DNA of 64,000 bases. It comes from Methanobacteriota archaeon. GTDB taxonomy: Archaea > Halobacteriota > Methanomicrobia > Methanomicrobiales > Methanocorpusculaceae. Under the pieces are notes generated by a model, which saw nothing but the letters and a program-made list of their open reading frames with translations, did no database searches and was not told where the DNA came from. Location: NCBI GenBank assembly GCA_023396065.1, contig JAEWXF010000001.1, positions 1 through 64,000 of the forward strand, in the 5' to 3' direction. Position 1 is the stretch's first letter. Each line of letters starts with the position of its first letter. The translations under genes and the position numbers were made by a program. Below are positions 44,582 to 52,901 of the stretch, in pieces.

Positions 44582-44702
44582 ACACGTCGCTGTTGTGGGC
44601 CCGGCCGGAACCGGTGATGCCGAAATATCCCACCGAACCATACTGTTATATTCATTCAAAGAAAAGAATACCCATATCTGATACCGGAGTACTGAACCAG
44701 AT

Positions 44703-45242
44703 ATGATTACCCTTCCGCGCTTTTCTATTCTCTGCCTGCTTCTGACGCTAACACTTACTGCCGGGGTGATCCCCGCCGCCGCTGCCGTCAGTACGCCGGG
44801 TACGGAAACTGAAGGACAGTTTGTCATCTCCTTTGTCTCCGCAGAGTATGTGACCCTGGTTCAGGTACTCCTGATCCTCCTCATCGTCCTCCTGCTTCTC
44901 GTCATCATCTACCTCCTGAGTACCCTGCTCGTCAGACTCCGGGAAACACGCCGTCCGGCCGCAGGCATCAAAATCCCGATCTCCAAAACAACCCTGGGAC
45001 AACTGGACCATCTCATGGAAAACGCCGGCGAACACGACAGGGAAGCCTTCGTCCGCCAGCTGATCACCGACGAACTCACCGGAACCGCAGGTACTGTCCA
45101 GACAGACTACATCCGGCAGGCCGTCTCCTCCAGCATCAACTCCCCCCAAGTCCAGGAACGGCTCCGGCAGACCATTGCAGAAATACTCATGGATGACAGT
45201 GACACACCCCGCAGAATCCGGGAGGAAAAACATCATGACTGA
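44703..45242 (+). CDS. membrane-anchored protein with cytoplasmic ribbon-helix-helix-like domain
   Basis: Length is 179 aa. A signal-type helix (residues 1-28, CLLLTLTLTAGVIPAAAAV) and a strong membrane helix (about 50-78, LVQVLLILLIVLLLLVIIYL) precede a basic RLRETRRP junction. The rest would lie in the cytoplasm and looks like a ribbon-helix-helix unit: strand KIPIS, helix KTTLGQLDHLMENA, helix DREAFVRQLITDEL. A second helical tail follows. The next gene also encodes an RHH-like fold and overlaps by 8 bases. I infer a membrane-tethered DNA-binding or antitoxin-like protein; the family is not recognised. Confidence 0.6.
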   Translation: MITLPRFSILCLLLTLTLTAGVIPAAAAVSTPGTETEGQFVISFVSAEYVTLVQVLLILLIVLLLLVIIYLLSTLLVRLRETRRPAAGIKIPISKTTLGQLDHLMENAGEHDREAFVRQLITDELTGTAGTVQTDYIRQAVSSSINSPQVQERLRQTIAEILMDDSDTPRRIREEKHHD

Positions 45243-45480
45243 CCCGCTCACCGTATCATTTCCGGAAGAAATCCAGAAACTCATCCGTCAGAAGATGATC
45301 GAAGATGACATCTCCGACCAGTCTGCTTACCTCGCAGACCTCCTTTCCCGTGCTGTGACCCGCATGGAAACCTCGCGGCAGTGGGAAGAAATCGTCCGGC
45401 AGATCATCGAAGGAAGCCTCGATGAAAACGACGAAGACGAAAGTACGATCCTTATCTATCCCTCTGACGACGAAAAATAA
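45235..45480 (+). CDS. small ribbon-helix-helix-like protein
   Basis: Length is 81 aa from the ATG at 45235. The N-terminus fits a ribbon-helix-helix (CopG/NikR-type) fold: strand PLTVSFP, helix EEIQKLIRQKMIEDDI, helix SDQSAYLADLLSRAVTRM. The C-terminal tail is very acidic (DENDEDEST). It overlaps the upstream membrane protein gene by 8 bases, so the products are made together and may form a hetero-oligomer. The DNA target is unknown; the pair may regulate itself or the downstream genes. Confidence 0.6.
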   Translation: MTDPLTVSFPEEIQKLIRQKMIEDDISDQSAYLADLLSRAVTRMETSRQWEEIVRQIIEGSLDENDEDESTILIYPSDDEK

Positions 45481-45577
45481 CCGGACTATTTCCGGCACTC
45501 GTTTTTGCGGAAAACGATTCCTCGCGATACCAGTACATCCAAACCCTCAATACCCGACACTGCCAATACTACCATGT

Positions 45578-46597
45578 ATGATTCACGTTGGTGTTCTCGG
45601 GGCAACCGGCGCTGTAGGACAGCGTTTTGTTCAGCTTCTCGCAAATCATCCATGGTTTGATCTGACAACCCTTACTGCATCCAACCGCTCCGCAGGAAAA
45701 CCCTACGGTTCGGTTGTAAACTGGCGGCTTGACTCCCCGTTCCCGGATCGGGCAGGCGACCTTGTGGTCTCCCCGACAACGGTGGACGCAGTGAAGGACT
45801 GTGACATTGTCTTCTCCGCCCTGCCCGCTGACATCGCCACCACACTTGAGTCTGACATCGCAGACGCCGGTGTCGCTGTATTCAGCAATGCCAGTTCTCA
45901 CCGGATGGCCGAGGACGTTCCGCTGATGATCGCCGAGGTCAATCCCGACCATGCAGCACTGATCGATGTACAGAAAAAGAATCACAACCGCAACGGATTT
46001 ATTGTTACCAACCCGAACTGTTCCACTATAATGCTGGCAACGGCCCTTGCACCGCTGATGAAGTTCCACTTCACCCACATCAACGTTGCGACACTGCAGG
46101 CAATCTCGGGCGCAGGATTTGACGGAGTTCCGGCATTCGGGATTTATGACAACGTAATTCCCTACATCGGCTCTGAAGAAGAAAAGATGGCACGTGAGGC
46201 AAACAAGATTCTCGGAACCTGTTCCAACGGAAAAATCACCGGCGCACCGTTTGCCGTTTCGCCGTCCTGTAACCGTGTTCCCGTAATTGACGGTCATACC
46301 TTAAACGTCTGGATTGACGTTGATGCATCTGTGCCCGAGGTTATCGATGCATTCAGGACCTGGCGGCCGCCGTTCTCCGGATTACCCACCCAGCCGGAAA
46401 AGAGTGTCTGTTATCTGGAACAGAACGACCGTCCCCAGCCCAGACTTGACAGAAATCGCGGGAACGGCATGACGGTTTCCGTCGGTCGAGTCCGGGAAGG
46501 CGTCCGGTTCGTGGCCATGGGGCACAATACCATTCGCGGGGCAGCAGGTGCATCAGTTCTGAATGCCGAGCTGCTGCATACGATGAAATATATCTGA
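45578..46597 (+). CDS. asd: aspartate-semialdehyde dehydrogenase
   Basis: Length is 339 aa from the ATG at 45578 ([20 protein letters not shown]), where the NADP Rossmann motif GATGAVG begins; the open frame extends to 45422 without similarity. The enzyme reduces aspartyl phosphate to aspartate semialdehyde for lysine, methionine and threonine synthesis. The catalytic cysteine is in NPNCSTIM and the substrate-binding region in [13 protein letters not shown]. It is the archaeal/fungal-type Asd. It is followed 25 bases later by alba, which has its own GGGGGAA ribosome site. Confidence 0.93.
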   Translation: MIHVGVLGATGAVGQRFVQLLANHPWFDLTTLTASNRSAGKPYGSVVNWRLDSPFPDRAGDLVVSPTTVDAVKDCDIVFSALPADIATTLESDIADAGVAVFSNASSHRMAEDVPLMIAEVNPDHAALIDVQKKNHNRNGFIVTNPNCSTIMLATALAPLMKFHFTHINVATLQAISGAGFDGVPAFGIYDNVIPYIGSEEEKMAREANKILGTCSNGKITGAPFAVSPSCNRVPVIDGHTLNVWIDVDASVPEVIDAFRTWRPPFSGLPTQPEKSVCYLEQNDRPQPRLDRNRGNGMTVSVGRVREGVRFVAMGHNTIRGAAGASVLNAELLHTMKYI

Positions 46598-46622
46598 TCA
46601 TTCCCAAATAGTAGGGGGAAAG

Positions 46623-46889
46623 ATGGATAACACAGTCCTGATTGGAAACAAGCCGGTGATGAACTACGTACTTGCTGTGGTGACGCAGTTCAACAACGGT
46701 ATGCCGGAGGTGATCGTGAAGGCACGCGGGAAAGCCATAGTCCGAGCGGTGGATACCGTGGAGATTGTGATCCGCCAGTTCCTTCCAAACGTGGTCAAGC
46801 GAAGTGTTACCACATCAACGGATCAGGTGATGATGGACAATGGCCCCTCCAATGTCTCATGCATCGAGATCATTCTCTGTAAATCCTAA
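46623..46889 (+). CDS. albA: DNA/RNA-binding protein Alba
   Basis: Length is 88 aa. Alba dimers coat archaeal chromosomal DNA and RNA. The DNA-binding lysine is in [12 protein letters not shown] (Lys11 by position); in some archaea it is acetylated. The central [18 protein letters not shown] and the C-terminal [12 protein letters not shown] complete the IF3-C-like fold. A single gene is expected to be highly expressed, in keeping with its strong ribosome site. Confidence 0.93.
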   Translation: MDNTVLIGNKPVMNYVLAVVTQFNNGMPEVIVKARGKAIVRAVDTVEIVIRQFLPNVVKRSVTTSTDQVMMDNGPSNVSCIEIILCKS

Positions 46890-46899
46890 CTTTTTTATC

Positions 46900-47208
46900 A
46901 TGTCAAAGAAGGTCAACTGGGCGGGAGTTCTGCTGGTGATTGCCTGTGTGGCGGGCATCTGGTACGTCAGTACGACGTTTGAGCAGGAAATTTCCTTTGC
47001 CGGGACGGTTGTGTGTGTGGATGAGTCGTCCAAGACGTTGTGGCTCGAAGGGGATGACGGTATGTGGTATATGCCGGTTTCGCCGATTTCTGCGGAATAT
47101 ACAAACGGTACGCGGGTGACGGCAACAGCTGTGGTGAAAAAAGGAGATATTGCGATGCACCGGGCAAAGTATGTCTCGGTGGATATTCTGACGATTGTTC
47201 CTGCGTGA
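46900..47208 (+). CDS. small membrane-anchored OB-fold-like protein
   Basis: Length is 102 aa from the ATG at 46900. One N-terminal membrane helix (NWAGVLLVIACVAGIWYV) is followed by an extracytoplasmic beta-rich domain: ISFAGTVVCVDESSKTLWLE, GDDGMWYMPVS, GTRVTATAVVKKGD. The pattern recalls short OB folds such as the haem chaperone CcmE, but no haem-binding His motif is visible. It precedes the anion permease gene by 9 bases, so they are probably co-expressed. Confidence 0.65.
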   Translation: MSKKVNWAGVLLVIACVAGIWYVSTTFEQEISFAGTVVCVDESSKTLWLEGDDGMWYMPVSPISAEYTNGTRVTATAVVKKGDIAMHRAKYVSVDILTIVPA

Positions 47209-47217
47209 GGGTGAGTG

Positions 47218-48456
47218 ATGTTGCCGGTTGCAGTCGGTATTCTTGCAGTGGTGTTTCTGCTGATTATTGTCCGGCAGGTGGGCAGGGTCCGGCTGCCGAT
47301 CTGGCTGATTATGACTGCCGGTGCTGCCGCCGTCCTGCTGACCGGGTCAATTTCCCCTGAAGCTGCCGTCGCTTCCATTAACATGGAAGTAATCGGTTTC
47401 CTGTTCGGCATGTTCATACTGGGCGTAGGAATGGAACGGTCCGGACTGCTGCATGCCACATCACTTGTTGCGTTTTCACGGGCAGTCACCCGGAAACAGG
47501 TTCTGTTCTGGTTTATTTTTCTGATGGGGGGCGCCGCTGCATTTCTGATGAATGATACCGTTGCGATCATCGGGACGCCGATTGCCCTGTATTGTGTAAA
47601 ACGGTACGGGATTCCTGCGTCAACCATGCTTGTTGCCCTTGCGGCAGCGGTGACGTTCGGGAGCGTGATTACCCCGATCGGCAATCCGCAGGTCCTGCTG
47701 ATAGCCATGTCCGGCGGAATCCCCAATGCATTCGGAACGTTTTTTGTCTATATGCTCGTCCCGGCAGTGGTGAGTATGTATCTTCTCTATCGCCTGCTGC
47801 TGCTGAAACTTCCGGAACCGGAGACGTCCGTTTCCGAAAGCCATGATATTCCTGAGCCTGAGGATCAGGGCCTTGCCCGTCTGGTGAAAATAACCTTTGT
47901 ACTGGTGGTTGCAACGATTATCCTGCGGGTTGTTCTCTCGTTTGTTGGATATGAACTGCCGTTTGTGGGAATTGCAGTTGTTGCTGCCCTCCCGCTGCTG
48001 CTGTTCAGCCCACGGCGTGCGGAGCTGTTCCGGAATGTGGACTGGTCGACGCTGCTGTTTTTTGCCTCGATGTTTGTTCTGATGGCTGCGGTCTGGGAGA
48101 CGGGGGTGATTCAGTCGGTTCTGCCCCATTCATTTACGACGTCGATGCCTGTTCTGTTCGGCGTGAGTCTTGTGGTGCCGCAGCTGGTTTCAAATGTGCC
48201 GTACGTTGCGTTGGTCCTCCCGTTGTTTGAGGCGGCGGCCGCTCCGGTTCATATGTACATTGCTCTGGCCGCGGGAAGTACGATATCGGGTGCTCTGACG
48301 ATTCTCGGCGCGGCAAGTTCGGTGATCGTGATCCAGAACGCGGAGAAACACGGTTCGACGATGACGTTCTGGGAGTATTGTAAAATCGGGGTGCCGCTGA
48401 CTGCGGTGTCAGCAGCGGTGTTCATCGGATGGATATGGTTCATATCCCTCCTGTAG
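47218..48456 (+). CDS. ArsB/NhaD-type (CitMHS/SLC13-like) ion permease
   Basis: Length is 412 aa from the ATG at 47218 (GTG at 47215 possible), with about 11 membrane helices. The ion-transporter superfamily pattern is clear: INMEVIGFLFGMFILGVGME (first re-entrant region), the hairpin motif MNDTVAIIGTPIAL, SVITPIGNPQVLLI, and the symmetrical second half with VPQLVSNVPYVALVLPL and SGALTILGAASSVIVIQNAE. Family members move arsenite, Na+/H+ or dicarboxylates; nothing nearby settles the substrate. Confidence 0.82.
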   Translation: MLPVAVGILAVVFLLIIVRQVGRVRLPIWLIMTAGAAAVLLTGSISPEAAVASINMEVIGFLFGMFILGVGMERSGLLHATSLVAFSRAVTRKQVLFWFIFLMGGAAAFLMNDTVAIIGTPIALYCVKRYGIPASTMLVALAAAVTFGSVITPIGNPQVLLIAMSGGIPNAFGTFFVYMLVPAVVSMYLLYRLLLLKLPEPETSVSESHDIPEPEDQGLARLVKITFVLVVATIILRVVLSFVGYELPFVGIAVVAALPLLLFSPRRAELFRNVDWSTLLFFASMFVLMAAVWETGVIQSVLPHSFTTSMPVLFGVSLVVPQLVSNVPYVALVLPLFEAAAAPVHMYIALAAGSTISGALTILGAASSVIVIQNAEKHGSTMTFWEYCKIGVPLTAVSAAVFIGWIWFISLL

Positions 48457-48463
48457 GGTTTCC

Positions 48464-49075
48464 TCACTCGGTCAGTGCCACAAAATTTCTGAGAATGGCG
48501 ATGCCTGCCGGTCCGCTTTTTTCCGGGTGGAACTGTACGCCAAGGGCGTTTCCGGCGGCAACCGCTGAAGCGTAGGGGAGGATGTAGTTTGTTTCCGCAA
48601 TCGTTGCCGCAGGCGTGGTGTCGGCGTAGTAGGAGTGGACGAAGTAGACGTAGGTGCCGTCGGGGATGTCGGTAAACAGCGGGTGGTGTGCCGGGGTGAT
48701 GGTATTCCATCCCATCTGCGGGACTTTCATGCCGGGAGTTTTCGGAAACAGCCGGACCGTTCCCGGTACGAATCCAAGCCCTGCGTGCATGCCGTGCTCC
48801 TCACTTTGTTCGAGCAGCATCTGCATCCCGAGGCATATACCCAGCAGCGGTTTTTCTGCGACTGCCTGTTCGACGATACGCCGGAGAGGGGCCAGTTTTT
48901 CCATACCTTCGGCAAATGCGCCGACACCCGGGAGAATGATTCCGTCGCTTGCAGCGATGATCTCAGGATCGGCAGTGATCTGCGGGGCGGCACCCGCAGC
49001 CTCCAGACCGCGGACAACACTCCGGAGGTTTCCAAGGCCGTAGTCGATTACCGCAATCTTAGAAGTGGCTGTCAT
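48464..49075 (-). CDS. hisH: imidazole glycerol phosphate synthase, glutamine amidotransferase subunit
   Basis: Length is 203 aa. HisH supplies ammonia from glutamine to HisF in histidine synthesis. The class I triad is visible: Cys in LLGICLGMQMLLEQS (about residue 84), His and Glu in GVQFHPEKSG. The oxyanion strand PGVGAF and the YGLGNLRSV start are typical. HisF is not in the window. The gene start overlaps the 3' end of the PAPS-reductase-like gene by 17 bases, so the two are translated together. Confidence 0.93.
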   Translation of the reverse strand: MTATSKIAVIDYGLGNLRSVVRGLEAAGAAPQITADPEIIAASDGIILPGVGAFAEGMEKLAPLRRIVEQAVAEKPLLGICLGMQMLLEQSEEHGMHAGLGFVPGTVRLFPKTPGMKVPQMGWNTITPAHHPLFTDIPDGTYVYFVHSYYADTTPAATIAETNYILPYASAVAAGNALGVQFHPEKSGPAGIAILRNFVALTE

Positions 49076-50477
49076 GATCTGCGTCCTCCTCGGCGGACTC
49101 CCGCACTCTCCATAGACCTTTTGCGGCCCAGTCCGGCGATTTGCCGTTGCGTTCTCCCCAGTCTGCGAGTTTCTGTTCCCAGTCTGCCCACATCTCCGGA
49201 TACATTGCAGCGATGTCTTTCATACAGGCAAGGTCCGAGGAGGGGCACATGAAGCAGCCGATCCGGTCAAGCCCCAGTTCGTACAGGGGGTTGTACGGTG
49301 CTTTTTCCCGGAACAGGTAGAGCCAGTCATGCATTGCGGTCCAGTGCTGGATGGGGGCAGCGGATATCTGGCAGAGTACGTTTTTGTTTCTCCAGACACG
49401 CGGACTCTGCATCCGTTTGGCGGATTCAAACTTTCTCTGGCCGATGAGGGAGAGGGCTTCTCCCCAGGTTTCTTCGATGAGCTGTTTTACCGGGGTGAGT
49501 TTGCAGGCTTTGCAGCACCAGCGGTAATCGACCGCCGGCGGTCCGTTAACTTCGAATCCTTCCCAGAATCCCTGATTGCCGGAACGTTCGATCAGGTCAA
49601 GGCCGTATTTGTCCCGGACGATCCGGACGTTTTCCAGTGTTTCCGGGAACTCAAGGCCGGTATCAGCAAAGATGATCGGAAGCCTGCCGACTGCTTTGAG
49701 GGTGATGAGGAGGGTTACGAGGCTGTCTTTTCCTCCTGAGTAGGAGACGGTTGGCTGAACTCCCGGATTTTTCTCAATGACGTCTTTGATGAACTCAATG
49801 GATTTTGCTTCGTAGAGGTCAAGGATGTTGTTGTTTGCCCGGATTGCGTCGTCCCATGTGGACGGGGCAGGGTCGATGACAGGTTTCTGGGTCCGGCGGG
49901 TCCGGACCAGCTGGCCGCGGGTTGCACCCACGGTATCTTTGTAGGACATCTTTGCCCTGCCGACGGCGACGCAGTCCCCGGTTTCGTCGAGGACGAAGAC
50001 ACTGTCACCTGTTTCGATCTCGGGCGAGACGAAGGTCACACCTGGCATAAGGACGCTGTTTCCATCCCGGATGTATGCGGCAGCGTCGTTCGTGACCCGG
50101 ACGACCCGTTTCACCGGGGTTACGATTCGGGCTGCTGCTTCACGGGGCAGGACTTCCCACCGGTCTTCGGCGGGTATGAATCTGATGGCACAGACAACGG
50201 CTCCTCCGAGAATTATCTCCTCCATCCGGTCGTCATCGGGAACTTTGTTGAGGAGGGCGAGGTGGTCGTCCGGGATGAGGGGGACGCCGAACTGTTCCTC
50301 AAACAGGCGGTTGATGAGATGTCTGTCACGGTCAAAAGCGGGTCGGACGTCTCCTGGAGGGGTGACGGATACTGCCCGGGTTTTTTCACCGCAGGCGCAG
50401 AGTTTTCCCATCACCGGAACGTGACAGTGGTCGCACCAGTAGAAGGGTACGGGTGCAAGGAACGGGGAGGATTTCAT
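49059..50477 (-). CDS. PAPS-reductase-family protein with zinc ribbon, PUA and Fe-S motifs
   Basis: Length is 472 aa from the ATG at 50477. Domains: N-terminal zinc ribbon (YWCDHCHVP ... CACG), a PUA-type RNA-binding domain (about 115-200, MPGVTFVSPEIETGD), and a PP-loop ATP pyrophosphatase domain with SYSGGKDSLVTLLI. Cys motifs CCKACKLTP and GCFMCPSSDLACM suggest an Fe-S cluster. The PUA domain makes RNA thiolation or another nucleic-acid role as likely as sulfate assimilation. This architecture is common in methanogens and its reaction is unsettled. Confidence 0.85.
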   Translation of the reverse strand: MKSSPFLAPVPFYWCDHCHVPVMGKLCACGEKTRAVSVTPPGDVRPAFDRDRHLINRLFEEQFGVPLIPDDHLALLNKVPDDDRMEEIILGGAVVCAIRFIPAEDRWEVLPREAAARIVTPVKRVVRVTNDAAAYIRDGNSVLMPGVTFVSPEIETGDSVFVLDETGDCVAVGRAKMSYKDTVGATRGQLVRTRRTQKPVIDPAPSTWDDAIRANNNILDLYEAKSIEFIKDVIEKNPGVQPTVSYSGGKDSLVTLLITLKAVGRLPIIFADTGLEFPETLENVRIVRDKYGLDLIERSGNQGFWEGFEVNGPPAVDYRWCCKACKLTPVKQLIEETWGEALSLIGQRKFESAKRMQSPRVWRNKNVLCQISAAPIQHWTAMHDWLYLFREKAPYNPLYELGLDRIGCFMCPSSDLACMKDIAAMYPEMWADWEQKLADWGERNGKSPDWAAKGLWRVRESAEEDADHDSHF

Positions 50478-50526
50478 TGGGTAGTATTGGTTGTGAAAAA
50501 TTATGAACACGACGGAAAGGTATCCG

Positions 50527-52065
50527 TCAGTCGTTTTTGTCTTTGGGGTGAAGGTAGCCGCCGGTGTAGGTGGTATCGAGGGCTGTTGTGCTGTTTGGAT
50601 GTGTGGCGAGGCTTACGAGGATCATTGCAGCGATGGAGAGGAGGAGGGCATAGAAGGAGAAATGCATGGGAAGTTTGTCGACAAATTTGTCGTAGAAACC
50701 AAACGTTACTGCGGCGACGAGACCGGTTGCCATACTGGCGATGGCTCCCTCGGTGGTGGCCCGGCGCCAGTAGAGGCCTGCGATGAGGGGGACCGCAAAG
50801 GAGCTGAGGATGAGACCGATAGCAAGGAAGATGAGAAAGACGAGGACGTCCGGGGGGTTGATTGCGAGGAGGAGAGAGATCACGGCTGCGGCCAGCATGG
50901 TGATCTGGCTGATTCTGATGATCTGCTTTTCGGATGCGTCCGGTTTGAGCAGGGTTTTGAAGATGTTCCAGGAGAACTGGGTACCGACGGTGAGCATCAG
51001 CCGGTCGGTGGTTGACATGACGGCGGAGAGGATCATGACGGCAAACAGGCCGCTGATGAAGATGCCACCGGCCGCAGCGCTGATGCCGTAGACGAAGGAG
51101 TAGTCAGCGGCGTTTGCGACGTCGGGCAGGGTGACCTGCCCTTCTTCAACGAGGGTCCGGACACCCATGCCGGAGAAACGGACGAGGAGAGATATGGTGA
51201 CGTAGATGGCAAATGCGATGATCGGCGCCCAGCGGAAGTACCGGATGTCTTTGACGGCGAGAACGTTGGATACGACGTGAGGACCGCAGGCAAGACCGAC
51301 AATGAGGAGGATACCGAAGGAGAACAGCATTTCCGGTGTGAGGTAGGCGTAGGCTGCGTAGCGTTCGGGGAAGGCGGGCATGACGAAGTTCGGATCAATG
51401 GAGGCGAGGACGAGGTTGATGTGTTCAAGACCTCCTGCGTGGATGACGATCATGGGAGCGAAGATGAGCATGCCGACGATGAGGATGAGACCCTGAATTA
51501 CGCCGGTCCATGAGACGGCATAGAGGCCGCCGAGGACGGTGTAGGTGGTGATGATGGCGGCGGCAATGAGGAGAGCCTGCCAGTGTGCTATGCCGAACAG
51601 CCAGACAAGCACGATACTGATTGCGGTGTACTGGCCGATGAGGTAGACGAGGGATATGAGTATGCCGATCACAGCAGAGAGTGTGCGGAGTTCCCGGTTG
51701 TTTTCATATCTGAGGGAAAAGTAGTCTTCGAGGGTGACGATGCCGCGTTTTTGTCCGATGAGGTTGAGTTTGGAGCCGAAGAAGATGATGCAGAAGACGG
51801 CGGAGAGGGGCACAAAAATCTGGTCCCAGATGCTTGGCCAGCCGTAGGTGTAGCCCATGCCGGAGCCGCCGATGAGGGTTACCCCGCTGCATATGGAGGT
51901 GATGAGGAGTAGGAGGAATATCCAGAACCCAAGGCTTCTGCCGGCAAGGATGTAGTCTTCAGAGGTTTTGATTTTTCTGGCAGCCCACACGCCGATCCCG
52001 AGGAGGAGGGCAAAATACATGATGATGAGAAAGAGAGCTATCCATGTGTCGGTTGTCCAGATCAT
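50527..52065 (-). CDS. sodium:solute symporter (SSS family)
   Basis: Length is 512 aa from the ATG at 52065 (GTG at 52071 possible), with about 13 membrane helices. The family signature is present: VWAARKIKTSEDYILAGRSL near the N-terminus, YLIGQYTAISIVLVWLFG, TVLGGLYAVSWTGVIQG, and the Na+-site region GLFAVMILSAVMSTTDRLML. It takes up a small solute (proline, pantothenate, acetate or similar) with Na+; the substrate is not predictable. It is monocistronic, convergent with nothing, and 50 bases upstream of the PAPS-reductase-like gene start. Confidence 0.88.
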   Translation of the reverse strand: MIWTTDTWIALFLIIMYFALLLGIGVWAARKIKTSEDYILAGRSLGFWIFLLLLITSICSGVTLIGGSGMGYTYGWPSIWDQIFVPLSAVFCIIFFGSKLNLIGQKRGIVTLEDYFSLRYENNRELRTLSAVIGILISLVYLIGQYTAISIVLVWLFGIAHWQALLIAAAIITTYTVLGGLYAVSWTGVIQGLILIVGMLIFAPMIVIHAGGLEHINLVLASIDPNFVMPAFPERYAAYAYLTPEMLFSFGILLIVGLACGPHVVSNVLAVKDIRYFRWAPIIAFAIYVTISLLVRFSGMGVRTLVEEGQVTLPDVANAADYSFVYGISAAAGGIFISGLFAVMILSAVMSTTDRLMLTVGTQFSWNIFKTLLKPDASEKQIIRISQITMLAAAVISLLLAINPPDVLVFLIFLAIGLILSSFAVPLIAGLYWRRATTEGAIASMATGLVAAVTFGFYDKFVDKLPMHFSFYALLLSIAAMILVSLATHPNSTTALDTTYTGGYLHPKDKND

Positions 52066-52403
52066 ACGCACCTTGTAAACGATTTTTTCGTTACCGAAAA
52101 TATCGGCCTTATGAGTATATGAGCGTGACGGTTTTTCCTTTCGGAGTTCTGCGGAGTCTTGATCGTGTTTTTGTTCCTCACCGCGAATCAGGGATAGATA
52201 TGTCGTGTCACGCAGTACGCCCGGTTGAAATCCATACCAATCAGGATATTTTTGGGAATATCCTGTATCTGTGTGAATCTCCGCCCGAATTACACATTTA
52301 CCCGGATCTTGAGAGTGTTTTTGAAACTTCCCTTTCCCTTTCCGATCTGAAATTTACTCAAACGAAACCCTGATAACCGTCTGCATTGAACATTATTATC
52401 ACT
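52066..52403. other. intergenic region; possible small ORF and a 9-bp palindrome
   Basis: These 338 bases divide the symporter (minus) from the carbonic anhydrase operon (plus). An 84-codon frame from ATG 52119 (MSVTVFPFGVLRSLDRVF) to TGA 52373 is open with a nearby TATA-like element, but has no recognisable similarity, so I leave it uncalled. Confidence 0.35.
52242..52265. promoter_or_regulatory. perfect 9-bp inverted repeat upstream of the carbonic anhydrase operon
   Basis: CAGGATATT-TTTGGG-AATATCCTG could be an operator or a hairpin. It lies about 140 bases before the first ATG of the operon and inside the uncertain small frame. Confidence 0.4.
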
Positions 52404-52901
52404 ATGAATAAAAGCAAGGGCACATGCGGTGAGCGTATCTTCATCGCCCCAAACGCAACAATACTCGGAGACGTCAATCTCGGGGACGACGTCACCATCC
52501 TCTTTGGTGCTGTGCTCCGTGCCGATCAGGCACCGATAACCATCGGAAGCCGTTCCAACGTCCAGGACAACGCTGTCATTCATGAAAGCGCCGGCCGTCC
52601 GGTCACTATCGGCCAGAACGTTTCCATCGGTCACGGGGCCATTGTCCACGGTGCAACCATCGAAGACAACTGTCTCATCGGTATGGGGGCAATTGTCCTC
52701 AATGGTGCCGTCATCGGCAAAGGCAGCCTTATCGCCGCAGGAGCACTCGTAGCCGAGAACAAAGTAATTCCTCCCGGCTCCCTCGTCATCGGCGTTCCGG
52801 GAAAAATCATCCGGGAACTGACCCCGGAGGAGCTTGCCGGCAACCTCAAAAATGCCGATACGTACGTCAAAACCGGTCAGAGGTACATGAATGAGTTCTG
52901 A
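52404..52901 (+). CDS. gamma-class carbonic anhydrase-like protein
   Basis: Length is 165 aa from the ATG at 52404; a TTG lies 18 bases upstream. It is a left-handed beta-helix built of hexapeptide repeats (IAPNATILGDVNLGDDVTIL onward). Three candidate zinc histidines are present: AVIHES, and the two in SIGHGAIVHGATI. A helical tail closes the trimer (LTPEELAGNLKNADTYVKTG). It probably hydrates CO2; some members of this family are inactive or have scaffold roles. Its stop overlaps the HdrA-like gene by 11 bases, which makes a functional link likely. Confidence 0.87.
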   Translation: MNKSKGTCGERIFIAPNATILGDVNLGDDVTILFGAVLRADQAPITIGSRSNVQDNAVIHESAGRPVTIGQNVSIGHGAIVHGATIEDNCLIGMGAIVLNGAVIGKGSLIAAGALVAENKVIPPGSLVIGVPGKIIRELTPEELAGNLKNADTYVKTGQRYMNEF

